A stretch of DNA of 11,573 bases, taken from assembly GCA_937138955.1 (NCBI GenBank), contig CAKZPJ010000483.1, forward strand, positions 1-11,573, written 5' to 3'. The notes beneath the pieces were generated by a model. The model saw only the letters and a list, made by a program, of their open reading frames with translations. It had not been told where the DNA came from and made no database searches. Shown here one piece after another: positions 1 to 6,417 of this stretch. A program made the translations under genes and the position numbers. Within the stretch, counting starts at the first letter, position 1; each line of letters begins with the position of its first letter. The stretch is from an uncultured Flammeovirgaceae bacterium (GTDB lineage Bacteria > Bacteroidota > Bacteroidia > Cytophagales > Cyclobacteriaceae).

Positions 1-46
1 TCTCTACTAAGATAGCACTTTTCAAATGCTTGATCCATGATGCTAA

Positions 47-330
47 TCTAAAGGCCGCCGGGCGGTAGCTAGCTTTCAGGACAAGAAGCTTCAAAAAGAG
101 ATGGAAAAGCTCAACCGCGCGGCGGACCGTAAGAAGCCTATTGAAGCATTGGAAAAGCAAATCACTGACGTAGAGAAAGGAATTAAAGGACTCATCAAAG
201 AGGATGATTCGCTCAAGCATTTGTTCAGCCTCGTCACCTCAGTAGATGGCGTCGGTGAGGTGGCGCCCACCGCGTGGTTTTCTGCGAGATGATCATTGCT
301 ACTAACGAATTCAAACTTTTCAAAATTTAC
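47..330 (+). pseudogene. IS110-family transposase relic (C-terminal part, frameshifted)
   Basis: A reading frame open from 47 to the TGA at about 290-292 encodes a basic, helical stretch with an EALEKQI...IEKGIKGLIKEDDSL-like pattern. It is followed by LVTSVDGVGEV, which is the start of the IS110/IS116/IS902 C-terminal transposase domain (helix-hairpin-helix type GVG motif). The frame then breaks. The adjacent frame from the ATG at 289 continues with MIIATNEFKLFK, which is the expected next block of that domain (T-x-x-F-x-x-F). So one gene is split by a small indel near 270-290. The upstream RuvC-like DEDD domain is absent, and the downstream K-F-A-C-Y-x-G-x-x-P block is lost or degraded around 325-345. 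The protein would have cut and recombined DNA in its intact form, but here it is a non-functional remnant. I see no terminal repeats, as is usual for IS110. Family assignment is from motif memory, not a search. Confidence 0.68.
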
Positions 331-340
331 CTCGTGGTAA

Positions 341-787
341 AGCGGTTTGCAAGACTTCGGTTGGGGTGGAGAATGGGGACTACGCATTTTCAACGACGGG
401 CAAACCTACCGAGTAACCGACATCAACTTTCACACCCGATTTAACACCACGGACAGTGTACTGTTTCGGATTAATATTTACAACGTACAGAACGATTTGC
501 CCGACAGCTCCTTGCTTCAGCAAGAGTTATTCGTCAAAAGCTACAAACGAGATAAGTGAATTACGAAAAACGTTGTTGCTGAACAGTTAATTATCGACCA
601 AGATGTTATTGTCACTTTTGAAGTGGTGCAACTTTGGCGCAGCTCTCGTGGCGACAACGCCCTGTTTTTTACCCACAGCGAAGAATATGATCGAGGAGGA
701 ACGTACTCCCGAGCTTCCAGTTTAGCTCCCTGGAAAAAAGAAGGTATTCTGATTACGCTTTACTTAACTGCCGAAGGGTATAACTGA
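341..787 (+). pseudogene. 5'-truncated Bacteroidota carboxypeptidase-regulatory-like protein, interrupted by TGA
   Basis: From about 341 one frame reads GWGGEWGLRIFNDGQ...VLFRINIYNVQNDLPDSSLLQQELFVKSYKRDK, meets TGA at 557-559, and continues open in the same frame to TGA at 785-787. The second half contains VIVTFEVVQLW, ALFFTHSEEYDRGGTYSRASS and APWKKEGILITLYL. Together the halves resemble the C-terminal beta-rich domain common in Bacteroidota proteins that begin with a CarboxypepD_reg-like module. In that domain the pattern 'FRxNIY...LP...LL...' is followed by a conserved Trp, then a hydrophobic strand, and ends in a Y-x-R-x-S-x-x-x-W motif. The TGA falls where that Trp (TGG) is expected, so a single G-to-A change explains it. 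The N-terminus and any signal peptide are missing, and the break lies at the junction with the IS110 relic. A first frame beginning at the TTG at 347 would give only about 70 residues. I regard it as a dead gene; stop readthrough is possible but unsupported. Confidence 0.62.
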
Positions 788-804
788 CTGGAAGCGTAAA
801 AAAT

Positions 805-1197
805 TTATGTCTTCATATTCTGATCGAAACCCTGACCATCGTCTAGCTTTAGCATATCGCCGGGGGTTTCACAGATAACCGCTCGGTTGCCCAAAATACC
901 AATAGGGGTACGGAGCAATTCGGGGTTGTGCTTGATAACCTCTAACCAATCGGTTACTGACATTTTCACGTCTTGGTACTTCTCCTGATAAATATCGGCA
1001 CGACGGTCGATTACGTCTTCAACATCCACCCCAAGATTACCCAGTAGTTGAGCCATCTGCCGTTCGGTGAGGGGCGTTTTGGAAATATCTACTTCGTTTA
1101 CGTGTTGAGCAATTTGTTTAGCGTACGCCATTGCTTCGCGGTTGCCGCGCTCTTCAAAATTATAAATGATAAAAACTTCTTTCGGATTCCATTCCAT
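805..1197 (-). CDS. ArsC/Spx-like thioredoxin-fold protein lacking the catalytic Cys
   Basis: This 130-residue protein has the ArsC/Spx outline. It begins with a strand (KEVFIIYN, 6-13) and a helix (REAMAYAKQIAQHV, 20-33), then VNEVDISKTPLTERQMAQLLGNLG, a downstream helical part, and MSVTDWLEVIKHNPELLRTPIGILGNRAVI (79-108). The last block matches the family's LL-x-R-P-I segment with its conserved Arg (here R96). In true arsenate reductases the strand leads into a Cys that forms the arseno-thiol intermediate; here that place is occupied by R17, and the only Cys in the protein is C109. Enzymatic arsenate reduction is therefore unlikely, and a binding or regulatory role (Spx-like) is more plausible but unproven. 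The gene converges on the broken gene ending at 787, with 17 bp between and no hairpin. The ATG at 1197 is the natural start; no Shine-Dalgarno is visible, as is usual for this phylum. Confidence 0.68.
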   Translation of the reverse strand: MEWNPKEVFIIYNFEERGNREAMAYAKQIAQHVNEVDISKTPLTERQMAQLLGNLGVDVEDVIDRRADIYQEKYQDVKMSVTDWLEVIKHNPELLRTPIGILGNRAVICETPGDMLKLDDGQGFDQNMKT

Positions 1198-1522
1198 AGT
1201 TAAAAAGCTTGAAAGTTATAAGTTTAGCAGTCTATACCTTTAGGGTTAACTTAAAATATGCAACCTTAAAACTCTGAAACTCGCCTACTTCAGAAAAGTT
1301 AGTCTCTGTTGGCGTTATTTACGCAATAACATTCGGCAAGCGATGAAAATACTGAACATTTAAGTGATCCAAGGCGGACCTTGCTAGGTACTTTTGGAAC
1401 ATATGGTAAAGCTACGAAGTTGAGGTTCACTCAGTAACGTTAATCTAGCAATGTGATTCGGTTAATAATTTTAATCTGATGTTCCCATTTCAATCCGTCT
1501 GAAGAATTTATAAATTGCATAG
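1198..1522. other. Divergent intergenic region between arsC-like gene and dnaX
   Basis: This 325-bp gap contains no plausible gene on either strand. It must hold the promoters of the ArsC-like gene (minus) and dnaX (plus). One exact match to the Bacteroidota -7 consensus TAnnTTTG is present on the plus strand at 1389-1396 (TACTTTTG), but I find no TTG at the expected distance upstream, and it would leave a leader of about 120 nt for dnaX. Small inverted repeats are present: GTTATT/AATAAC at 1314-1319 and 1325-1330, and CAAGG/CCTTG at 1370-1374 and 1379-1383. The second lies just upstream of the candidate -7 element. None is strong enough to name as an operator or a structured RNA. Confidence 0.4.
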
Positions 1523-3256
1523 ATGGAAAAATTCGTTGTTTCGGCCCGAAAGTATCGCCCGACAGGTTTTGAGCAAGTTGTTGGACAGGAACATATCACA
1601 ACGACCTTGCAGAATGCGATTGACCAGAATCATCTGGCGCAAGCACTATTATTCTGTGGTCCCCGAGGTGTGGGAAAAACTACCTGTGCCCGAATTGTGG
1701 CCCGAAAAATTAACGGATTTGACGAAGAGTCTTCTGCCAATGCCCTCAATATCTACGAACTGGATGCGGCTTCCAATAATTCCGTAGAAGACATTCGCAA
1801 CCTGATTGATCAGGTACGGTACCCACCGCAGCAGGGAAAATTTAAGGTGTACATTATTGATGAGGTGCACATGCTATCAAATCAGGCTTTTAATGCCTTT
1901 CTGAAAACGCTGGAAGAACCGCCACCCTACGCCATTTTTATTCTGGCTACTACCGAGAAGCATAAAGTAATTCCGACCATTCTATCGCGCTGCCAGATTT
2001 ATGATTTTAACCGGATTCAGATAGCCGATATGACTCGGCATTTGCAAAAGATTGCCGAGCGAGAAGGTATAGAAGCAGAAGAAGAGGCATTAAACCTAAT
2101 TGCCCAAAAGGCCGACGGCGCACTCCGCGATGCTCTTTCTATCTTTGATCTGATCGTCACCTTTTCGGCCGATCGCCAAGTAACCTACCGAGAAACCATC
2201 CAGAATCTGCATGTGCTGGATTATGACTACTATTTTCAGATAGTGGATTTGCTGCTGGAGCAGAAGTTACCCCAAGTGCTGCTGGTACTGGATGATATTC
2301 TTCGCCAAGGCTTTGATGGACATAATTTTATTGTAGGCCTAAACGAGCATCTTCGTAATGTATTAGTCTGTAAGGACTCCGCTACTTTACCGCTGTTGCA
2401 AGTATCGGATACCGTTCGAAGTCGCTACCAGCAGCAAGCGGAGCGCACTCCTCTTTCATTTTTACTCACGGCTATGAATTTGGCGGGACAGTGCGATCTA
2501 CAGTACAAAAACAGCAAAAATCAGCGGTTGCACGTAGAGTTGGCACTCATTAAAATGGCTTACATTGAATCTGCCGTAAAACTAGCGCAGCAAAGACCAG
2601 CATCGGAGGGAGATAAAAAAAAAGTAAACACACCGTCACCTGACTCTTCCGAAGCTACTACTAACAACGAAGACGCTACTAAGCCTCCAACATCAGAAGG
2701 ACGAGGAACTACTCCTATTGGTCATGGAACCGCTCCCCGCTTACAAAGCACCATCCGAATTCCAAAATTAGGCCAGACACAGCCTCAACCGTCATCCAAC
2801 GGAAACGGGCATGCTACTAAAGCAGCTGAGATAACCGAGGTAGATACAGCAGTAGCCGATACGGCGGTGTTGGAAGAGAATCCCGATCAGCCGATTTCTT
2901 TAGCTAAACTGGAAGAAGTGTGGAGCGAGTTCATTGAAGAGCGCCGAGCCATCGGTAAAGAAATTGAATACGTCCTGCTTAATCAGCCTATTAAACTAGA
3001 AGACGACGGAGTCACTATTGCGCTTATGTTTATTAGTCCAATTCAGGAAGACCAGTTTGACGGGGTGCGGGCTGATTTGCTACAGCGTTTGCGTCGCCGT
3101 TTGGGGAATTCGCAGATTAACGTAAAAACTACGGTAGTAAAAGAAGAACAAGATCGTCGCCCCTACACCCCTTCAGAAAAGCTTAATTATTTAAGTGAGA
3201 AGCATCCGTTGCTACGAGAACTCACTCAACGAATGGGGTTGGACCCTGATTATTAA
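1523..3256 (+). CDS. dnaX: DNA polymerase III subunit gamma/tau
   Basis: This is the clamp-loader ATPase of the replicative polymerase, which loads the beta sliding clamp and links polymerase cores in the cytoplasm. The 577-residue product starts MEKFVVSARKYRP, typical of Bacteroidota DnaX. It has Walker A GPRGVGKT (46-53), the DAASNNSVEDIR block (81-92), Walker B IIDEVH (111-116), sensor 1 LATTE (141-145) and the SRC arginine finger (R156). Clamp-loader domains II and III follow to about 360. A low-complexity linker rich in T, S, P, E and Q (about 366-455) leads to a C-terminal domain (about 459-577), presumably tau-specific. The four-Cys zinc module normally found between the Walker A helix and the DAAS block is absent: only about 14 residues (INGFDEESSANALN) fill that place. 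A run of nine A at codons 365-367 may cause slippage to a shorter gamma form. The gene ends 5 bp from the convergent response-regulator stop. Confidence 0.96.
   Translation: MEKFVVSARKYRPTGFEQVVGQEHITTTLQNAIDQNHLAQALLFCGPRGVGKTTCARIVARKINGFDEESSANALNIYELDAASNNSVEDIRNLIDQVRYPPQQGKFKVYIIDEVHMLSNQAFNAFLKTLEEPPPYAIFILATTEKHKVIPTILSRCQIYDFNRIQIADMTRHLQKIAEREGIEAEEEALNLIAQKADGALRDALSIFDLIVTFSADRQVTYRETIQNLHVLDYDYYFQIVDLLLEQKLPQVLLVLDDILRQGFDGHNFIVGLNEHLRNVLVCKDSATLPLLQVSDTVRSRYQQQAERTPLSFLLTAMNLAGQCDLQYKNSKNQRLHVELALIKMAYIESAVKLAQQRPASEGDKKKVNTPSPDSSEATTNNEDATKPPTSEGRGTTPIGHGTAPRLQSTIRIPKLGQTQPQPSSNGNGHATKAAEITEVDTAVADTAVLEENPDQPISLAKLEEVWSEFIEERRAIGKEIEYVLLNQPIKLEDDGVTIALMFISPIQEDQFDGVRADLLQRLRRRLGNSQINVKTTVVKEEQDRRPYTPSEKLNYLSEKHPLLRELTQRMGLDPDY
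2605..2643 (+). promoter_or_regulatory. Candidate dnaX slippage (frameshift) site for a gamma product
   Basis: Nine consecutive A (2615-2623) encode Lys365-Lys367, preceded by the purine tract GGAGGGAG (2605-2612). In the -1 frame the ribosome would add Ser-Lys-His-Thr-Val-Thr and stop at TGA 2641-2643; in the +1 frame it would stop at TAA 2625-2627. Either shift gives a protein of about 370 residues carrying the ATPase core without the C-terminal part, which is the layout of gamma versus tau. Known parallels are the E. coli A-AAA-AAG ribosomal frameshift with an upstream Shine-Dalgarno-like element, and the A9 transcriptional slippage of Thermus thermophilus dnaX. Because Bacteroidota ribosomes make little use of Shine-Dalgarno pairing, transcriptional slippage is the more likely mechanism here. 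Function is inferred. Confidence 0.5.
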
Positions 3257-3261
3257 AAATC

Positions 3262-3654
3262 TTACAATTCGCTACCAATTGCTTCCAGATCATCTTGGGT
3301 CAGCGGCTTGGTGATGTATTTGATCACCGCTTTATTGGTAATAATTTTGTCTACGTCCCTTCGGTCTTCAGAGCTGGACAAGATAATCACTTTAGGCTTT
3401 TGCTGTATCTTAGGTGGCAATGTCTCAAATTCATAGAGAAACATAAATCCATCCATGATGGGCATATTGATGTCAAGAAAAATCAGATCAGGAATTTCGC
3501 TGGGAGATTGAGCATTCTCCTGAAGATAGTCCAGTGCCTGTTGCCCCGAACTTTTTACGATAACACGCTCAGCAAACTCAGTAAGTTCTATGACCCGTCG
3601 GCTGATAAAATTATCAGTATCGTTATCATCAATAAGCAACACCAAACTAATCAT
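3262..3654 (-). CDS. Single-domain response regulator (CheY-like receiver)
   Basis: The 130-residue protein is a receiver domain alone, with no DNA-binding or enzymatic output. Visible landmarks are the acidic pocket D9-D10, the phospho-acceptor D61 in FLDINMPIMDG (59-69), the switch Ser in VIILSSS (S93 or its neighbour) and the conserved K116 in ITKPL. This subtype, with SSS/ITKPL motifs, is common in Bacteroidota and is usually phosphorylated by hybrid histidine kinases encoded elsewhere; no kinase is in the window, so the partner is unknown. It should act as a phospho-relay or protein-interaction switch. The gene is convergent with dnaX (5-bp gap) and lies downstream of the lytic transglycosylase gene on the same strand, 149 bp away, so it probably has its own promoter. 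The start ATG at 3654 gives the normal N-terminal strand ISLVLLIDD. Confidence 0.93.
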   Translation of the reverse strand: MISLVLLIDDNDTDNFISRRVIELTEFAERVIVKSSGQQALDYLQENAQSPSEIPDLIFLDINMPIMDGFMFLYEFETLPPKIQQKPKVIILSSSEDRRDVDKIITNKAVIKYITKPLTQDDLEAIGSEL

Positions 3655-3712
3655 TCACTAAGCCATTCTGTGGTCTACTCGCTTTACTATCAATTGTAAA
3701 GTTCTGTCGATA

Positions 3713-3744
3713 TTTGCCAAATAAAAAATATGATTCGCCAAATA
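3713..3744 (-). repeat. Two direct TATTTGGC repeats upstream of response regulator
   Basis: Read on the plus strand, TTTGCCAAATA (3713-3723) recurs as TTCGCCAAATA (3734-3744), with one mismatch and a 21-bp period (about two helical turns). The pair lies about 60-90 bp before the response-regulator ATG in its 149-bp upstream region, a suitable place for a regulator or promoter element. No clear -33/-7 pair could be fixed near it. The region is AT-rich, so chance similarity is possible. Confidence 0.3.
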
Positions 3745-3803
3745 CTGAATACACGTAATGTTTTATTCTAAATACAATAAGGAAGCAAATAAGGTATTCT
3801 ACT

Positions 3804-5669
3804 TCATGGCTGAGAGGCAGCAATCCGCAATTGCTCACCAGCTTTAAGGTTAAAACTTTCTTTTTGATTCCATTCCATTAACTCCCGAATAGAAATGTTG
3901 TACTGTTGAGCGATCTGATACATCGTTTCCCCAGCTTTTACTTCGTGATAACCCTCAGCAATAACCGATACGTTACTCGAGGCCGGAAGAAGTAGTTTTT
4001 GCCCTTCCTGAATAGAATCATAGATTGACATTTGGTTATGACCGGCTAATTCGGCTGCCGATATGTTGTGCTGCCGGGCAATACTATAGAGTGTTTCCTG
4101 GGAGCGTACTGTATGGTAGGCAGCAGCATTTTCTGTTTCGCTTTTCAAGTTTTGGGCGGTGTTACTTTGCTCAGAACTATTTCGCCATGCTTGTTCAGAT
4201 GCAATATCAGCGTTAGCTGACTGGGTAGACCGATTAGCCCCCGATGAAGTAGTAATCGCTTCGGTAGTAGCCAATCTAGTGTCGGTTGACGATGCAGTCG
4301 CTACAGATTCGGGTAGCTGATTAGCAGGCAACACCGCTGGGCGACGAAACTCTGCCGCAATAGTAGCAGGACGAATGTAGCGCAGCCAGAGCACCTGATA
4401 GGCTTGCAGCGGCTCCTCTTTTCGTAAGCGATTGTTTCTAAGTAGTTTATTGAGTTTAATACCAAATCGCTGCGATACGTCCCACCAATTTTCTCCTTCT
4501 TCAGCAATGTGGTAGTGGGCAGGCGCACGATTGTGCTTTTGTCGTAAATAATACGGCTGTCCGGAGACAATAGCTGCTCGCGGATGCCCTAGGTTATTAA
4601 ACTTGATGATCTTACTAGGAGCCACGCCGGTACGGCGAGATAGCTGCTTTACGTCCTCCCCTTCTTTAGCAATTGCTGCCGGAATACCATTAACTAGTAA
4701 TTGTTTTTTTCCGAACCAACGGCGAGTTTTCATCAGAGGAAACGCATCAGAATTAAACTCCTTTTCGTCCAGCATTGCGGTAGTAGCCCTTCTATTAGGT
4801 TTAGCTTGGGTGGGGGCGTTCTGGGTTTGGTTGGTAGCAATAGAGGGCTCGCGCGATTGCCCACTAAAGTCAGGAATGATCACTGGATAAGACTTATCCT
4901 GCGGAATCTTTCTTTGTTTCAGCCAAGTGTTGTACGGCTGAAGGTCGTCTTCCGTCACCCGAAATTCGTTGGCAATATCGCGCAAGGTTTTTCCTCCTCC
5001 GTTTTGGTACACAAAAAGCTGTACCGGCGGGTTAGGATTTTTCCCTACGGCACTCTCAAACGCAATTTTATGAGAAAGATACTTCAATACGTACCAGTGG
5101 GCTTTACCGTCTAATCTCATTACTTTTTTGCCGTTGAAGCGTTTGTCCGCTTTTTTTAAAGCGCCACCGGGGCCTTCGTAGTAAGCCATGAGTGCGTGTA
5201 GCCAATTATCGAATAGCGCGTTATTGTTTTTAAAGTAGCGAGCGGCTCCGCGAGTAGCCGTAATAATATTCATCCGCTCGTCCACTGTGCTATTGATGGT
5301 CAGACCCACTTCCTCAGCCGCCGCAACCTTAAACTGCCAGTAGCCAATGGCGTTAGAACTGGAAACTGCATCGCCGACTAATGCACTTTCTTGAACTACT
5401 AAATACTTAATATCTTCGGGAACATTTTCTTCGCGCAGCACTTGCTCAATTAGTGGGAAGTAAGCATCAATACGATCTACTTTAGCGTTGAAATATTTCT
5501 CGTAGCGAGTGAGCGCATCTACATCGGTTTGCACTTTTTTGCGAGCATTGGCAGTAAGCTCTACTCGAATATCCGCAAAAGATATTATTTCAGGTACTAC
5601 CGTAGTTTGACCCTGTGCAATAAAGGTGAGGTGTAAAATCAGGTACCCCAGAACACTTATGTTTTTCAT
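3804..5669 (-). CDS. Exported MltD-like lytic transglycosylase with about five LysM repeats
   Basis: This 621-residue protein cleaves peptidoglycan glycan strands (GH23/SLT fold) in the periplasm or outer envelope. Residues 1-20 form a signal peptide (basic start, hydrophobic core, A-Q-G before Q21). The SLT domain covers about 65-210: catalytic Glu94 in VVQESAL, then SSSNAIGYWQF (103-113), DERMNI (130-135), a TRGAARYF helix, and NWLHALMAYYEGPGGALK (155-172). LysM-like repeats follow at about 218-266, 323-376, 385-431, 517-562 and 572-616; the last two are the most canonical (YHTVRSQETLYSIA and YHEVKAGETMYQIA). A Ser/Thr/Ala-rich linker at about 432-512 separates the third and fourth repeats. 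LysM modules bind GlcNAc chains and tether the enzyme. The gene starts 3 bp after the O-methyltransferase stop, so the two are probably co-transcribed, although no functional link is obvious. The ATG at 5669 is required for the signal peptide. Confidence 0.93.
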   Translation of the reverse strand: MKNISVLGYLILHLTFIAQGQTTVVPEIISFADIRVELTANARKKVQTDVDALTRYEKYFNAKVDRIDAYFPLIEQVLREENVPEDIKYLVVQESALVGDAVSSSNAIGYWQFKVAAAEEVGLTINSTVDERMNIITATRGAARYFKNNNALFDNWLHALMAYYEGPGGALKKADKRFNGKKVMRLDGKAHWYVLKYLSHKIAFESAVGKNPNPPVQLFVYQNGGGKTLRDIANEFRVTEDDLQPYNTWLKQRKIPQDKSYPVIIPDFSGQSREPSIATNQTQNAPTQAKPNRRATTAMLDEKEFNSDAFPLMKTRRWFGKKQLLVNGIPAAIAKEGEDVKQLSRRTGVAPSKIIKFNNLGHPRAAIVSGQPYYLRQKHNRAPAHYHIAEEGENWWDVSQRFGIKLNKLLRNNRLRKEEPLQAYQVLWLRYIRPATIAAEFRRPAVLPANQLPESVATASSTDTRLATTEAITTSSGANRSTQSANADIASEQAWRNSSEQSNTAQNLKSETENAAAYHTVRSQETLYSIARQHNISAAELAGHNQMSIYDSIQEGQKLLLPASSNVSVIAEGYHEVKAGETMYQIAQQYNISIRELMEWNQKESFNLKAGEQLRIAASQP

Positions 5670-5672
5670 ACC

Positions 5673-6314
5673 CTATTTCTTTTGAACGACCATTAATCCA
5701 TCGCGTATTGGTAACAGAACGTTCTCTACGCGGGAATCTTGTTGAATGAATATATTGAAATCTTTGAGCACCTGCGTTTTGGTGTCAACTTCTGTGTCAG
5801 AACCTGCCACTTTTCCGTGCCACAACACATTATCGGCAATAATAAATCCACCGGAACGTAGCGTATCCAACGCCAGCTCATAATAGCGCGGATAGTTGGC
5901 CTTATCGGCATCAATAAAAACCAAATCGAACGTTTCTACTAAAGTAGGAATCAGTTCTAGCGCATGACCAATTTTTGCCTCAATGACATCTTGTAATTTC
6001 GCTTGTTGAATATACCGTTGCGCCATCTCACTTAACTCCTCATTAATATCTAGCGTAATCAGTTTACCTCCTTCGGGCAGAGCCGATGCCATCCAAATAG
6101 CTGAGTAGCCGGTAAATGTACCAATCTCTAAAATACGTTGCGGACGAATCATCCGTACCAGCATAGCCAGCACGCTTCCCTGTACCGGACCGGAAAGCAT
6201 CCGGGGCATCAGCACTTTCAGGTGAGTTTCTCGCCGCAGTTCACGTAGTAAAGGGGTTTCTAATGTGCTATGCTCCTGAACGTATTTCTCTAAGGCAGCT
6301 GGTAGTAATTGCAT
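5673..6314 (-). CDS. Class I SAM-dependent O-methyltransferase (CCoAOMT/COMT-like)
   Basis: A 213-residue protein of the cation-dependent O-methyltransferase family, which moves a methyl group from SAM to a hydroxyl, typically of a catechol-type substrate. Motif I ILEIGTFTGYSA (61-72) binds SAM, and D89 in TLDIN is placed to hold the ribose. The metal site is D135 in FIDADK, with D161-N162 in ADNVLWHGKV; the 26-residue spacing matches plant CCoAOMT enzymes. The end (DGLMVVQKK) is the usual final strand. I chose the ATG at 6314 (MQLLPAALEKYV) over an in-frame TTG at 6323, because relatives start at this point and the ATG sits 6 nt after a -7-like element. It is the first gene of a likely two-gene unit with the lytic transglycosylase and is divergent from marR. 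The substrate cannot be deduced. Confidence 0.93.
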   Translation of the reverse strand: MQLLPAALEKYVQEHSTLETPLLRELRRETHLKVLMPRMLSGPVQGSVLAMLVRMIRPQRILEIGTFTGYSAIWMASALPEGGKLITLDINEELSEMAQRYIQQAKLQDVIEAKIGHALELIPTLVETFDLVFIDADKANYPRYYELALDTLRSGGFIIADNVLWHGKVAGSDTEVDTKTQVLKDFNIFIQQDSRVENVLLPIRDGLMVVQKK

Positions 6315-6320
6315 GGTATA

Positions 6321-6351
6321 CAAGTCTACAATAATCTGTGAGCATCGTCAA
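6321..6351 (-). promoter_or_regulatory. Candidate promoter of the O-methyltransferase gene
   Basis: Read on the minus strand, TTG (6349-6351) is followed after 20 nt by TAGACTTG (6321-6328). The latter matches the Bacteroidota -7 consensus TAnnTTTG at all but one fixed position. The element ends 6 nt before the ATG at 6314, so transcription would begin at or very close to the start codon. The spacing fits the known 19-21 nt preference. Not experimentally shown. Confidence 0.45.
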
Positions 6352-6373
6352 TGGTAAGCTGGACAAATTGCGT

Positions 6374-6399
6374 ATTTTAGTATGCATGCCTACTAAAAT
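6374..6399. promoter_or_regulatory. 26-bp palindromic operator, probably for MarR
   Basis: The arms ATTTTAGTA (6374-6382) and TACTAAAAT (6391-6399) are perfect complements, and the centre holds GCATGC (6384-6389), itself a palindrome. Only the pair 6383/6390 mismatches, so 12 of 13 pairs match. The site ends 5 bp before the marR -7 element and covers its -33 region, an ideal place for autorepression by the dimeric MarR-family protein encoded immediately downstream. Binding is inferred; the symmetry is directly visible. Confidence 0.75.
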
Positions 6400-6403
6400 T
6401 CAG

Positions 6404-6411
6404 TATATTTG
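6404..6411 (+). promoter_or_regulatory. marR -7 promoter element (TATATTTG)
   Basis: TATATTTG is an exact match to the Bacteroidota -7 consensus TAnnTTTG and lies 6 nt before the marR ATG at 6418, which implies a leaderless or nearly leaderless transcript. No good -33 TTG is visible at the usual distance; that region is occupied by the palindrome. Confidence 0.6.
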
Positions 6412-6417
6412 CTATCT

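Noticed and set aside
1314..1383. Small inverted repeats before dnaX as a riboswitch or structured RNA.
   Set aside because: The stems are only 5-6 bp, there is no recognisable conserved core, and no transcript boundary is evident.
3295..3699. 134-codon plus-strand frame across the response regulator.
   Set aside because: Antisense to an unmistakable receiver domain with all phosphorylation residues.
4603..5114. Overlapping plus-strand open frames of 95 and 137 codons within the lytic transglycosylase gene.
   Set aside because: They are antisense to a clear GH23/LysM coding sequence and encode no plausible protein.
6315..6323. TTG at 6323 as start of the O-methyltransferase.
   Set aside because: The ATG at 6314 gives the family-like N-terminus, and the TTG overlaps the candidate -7 element.
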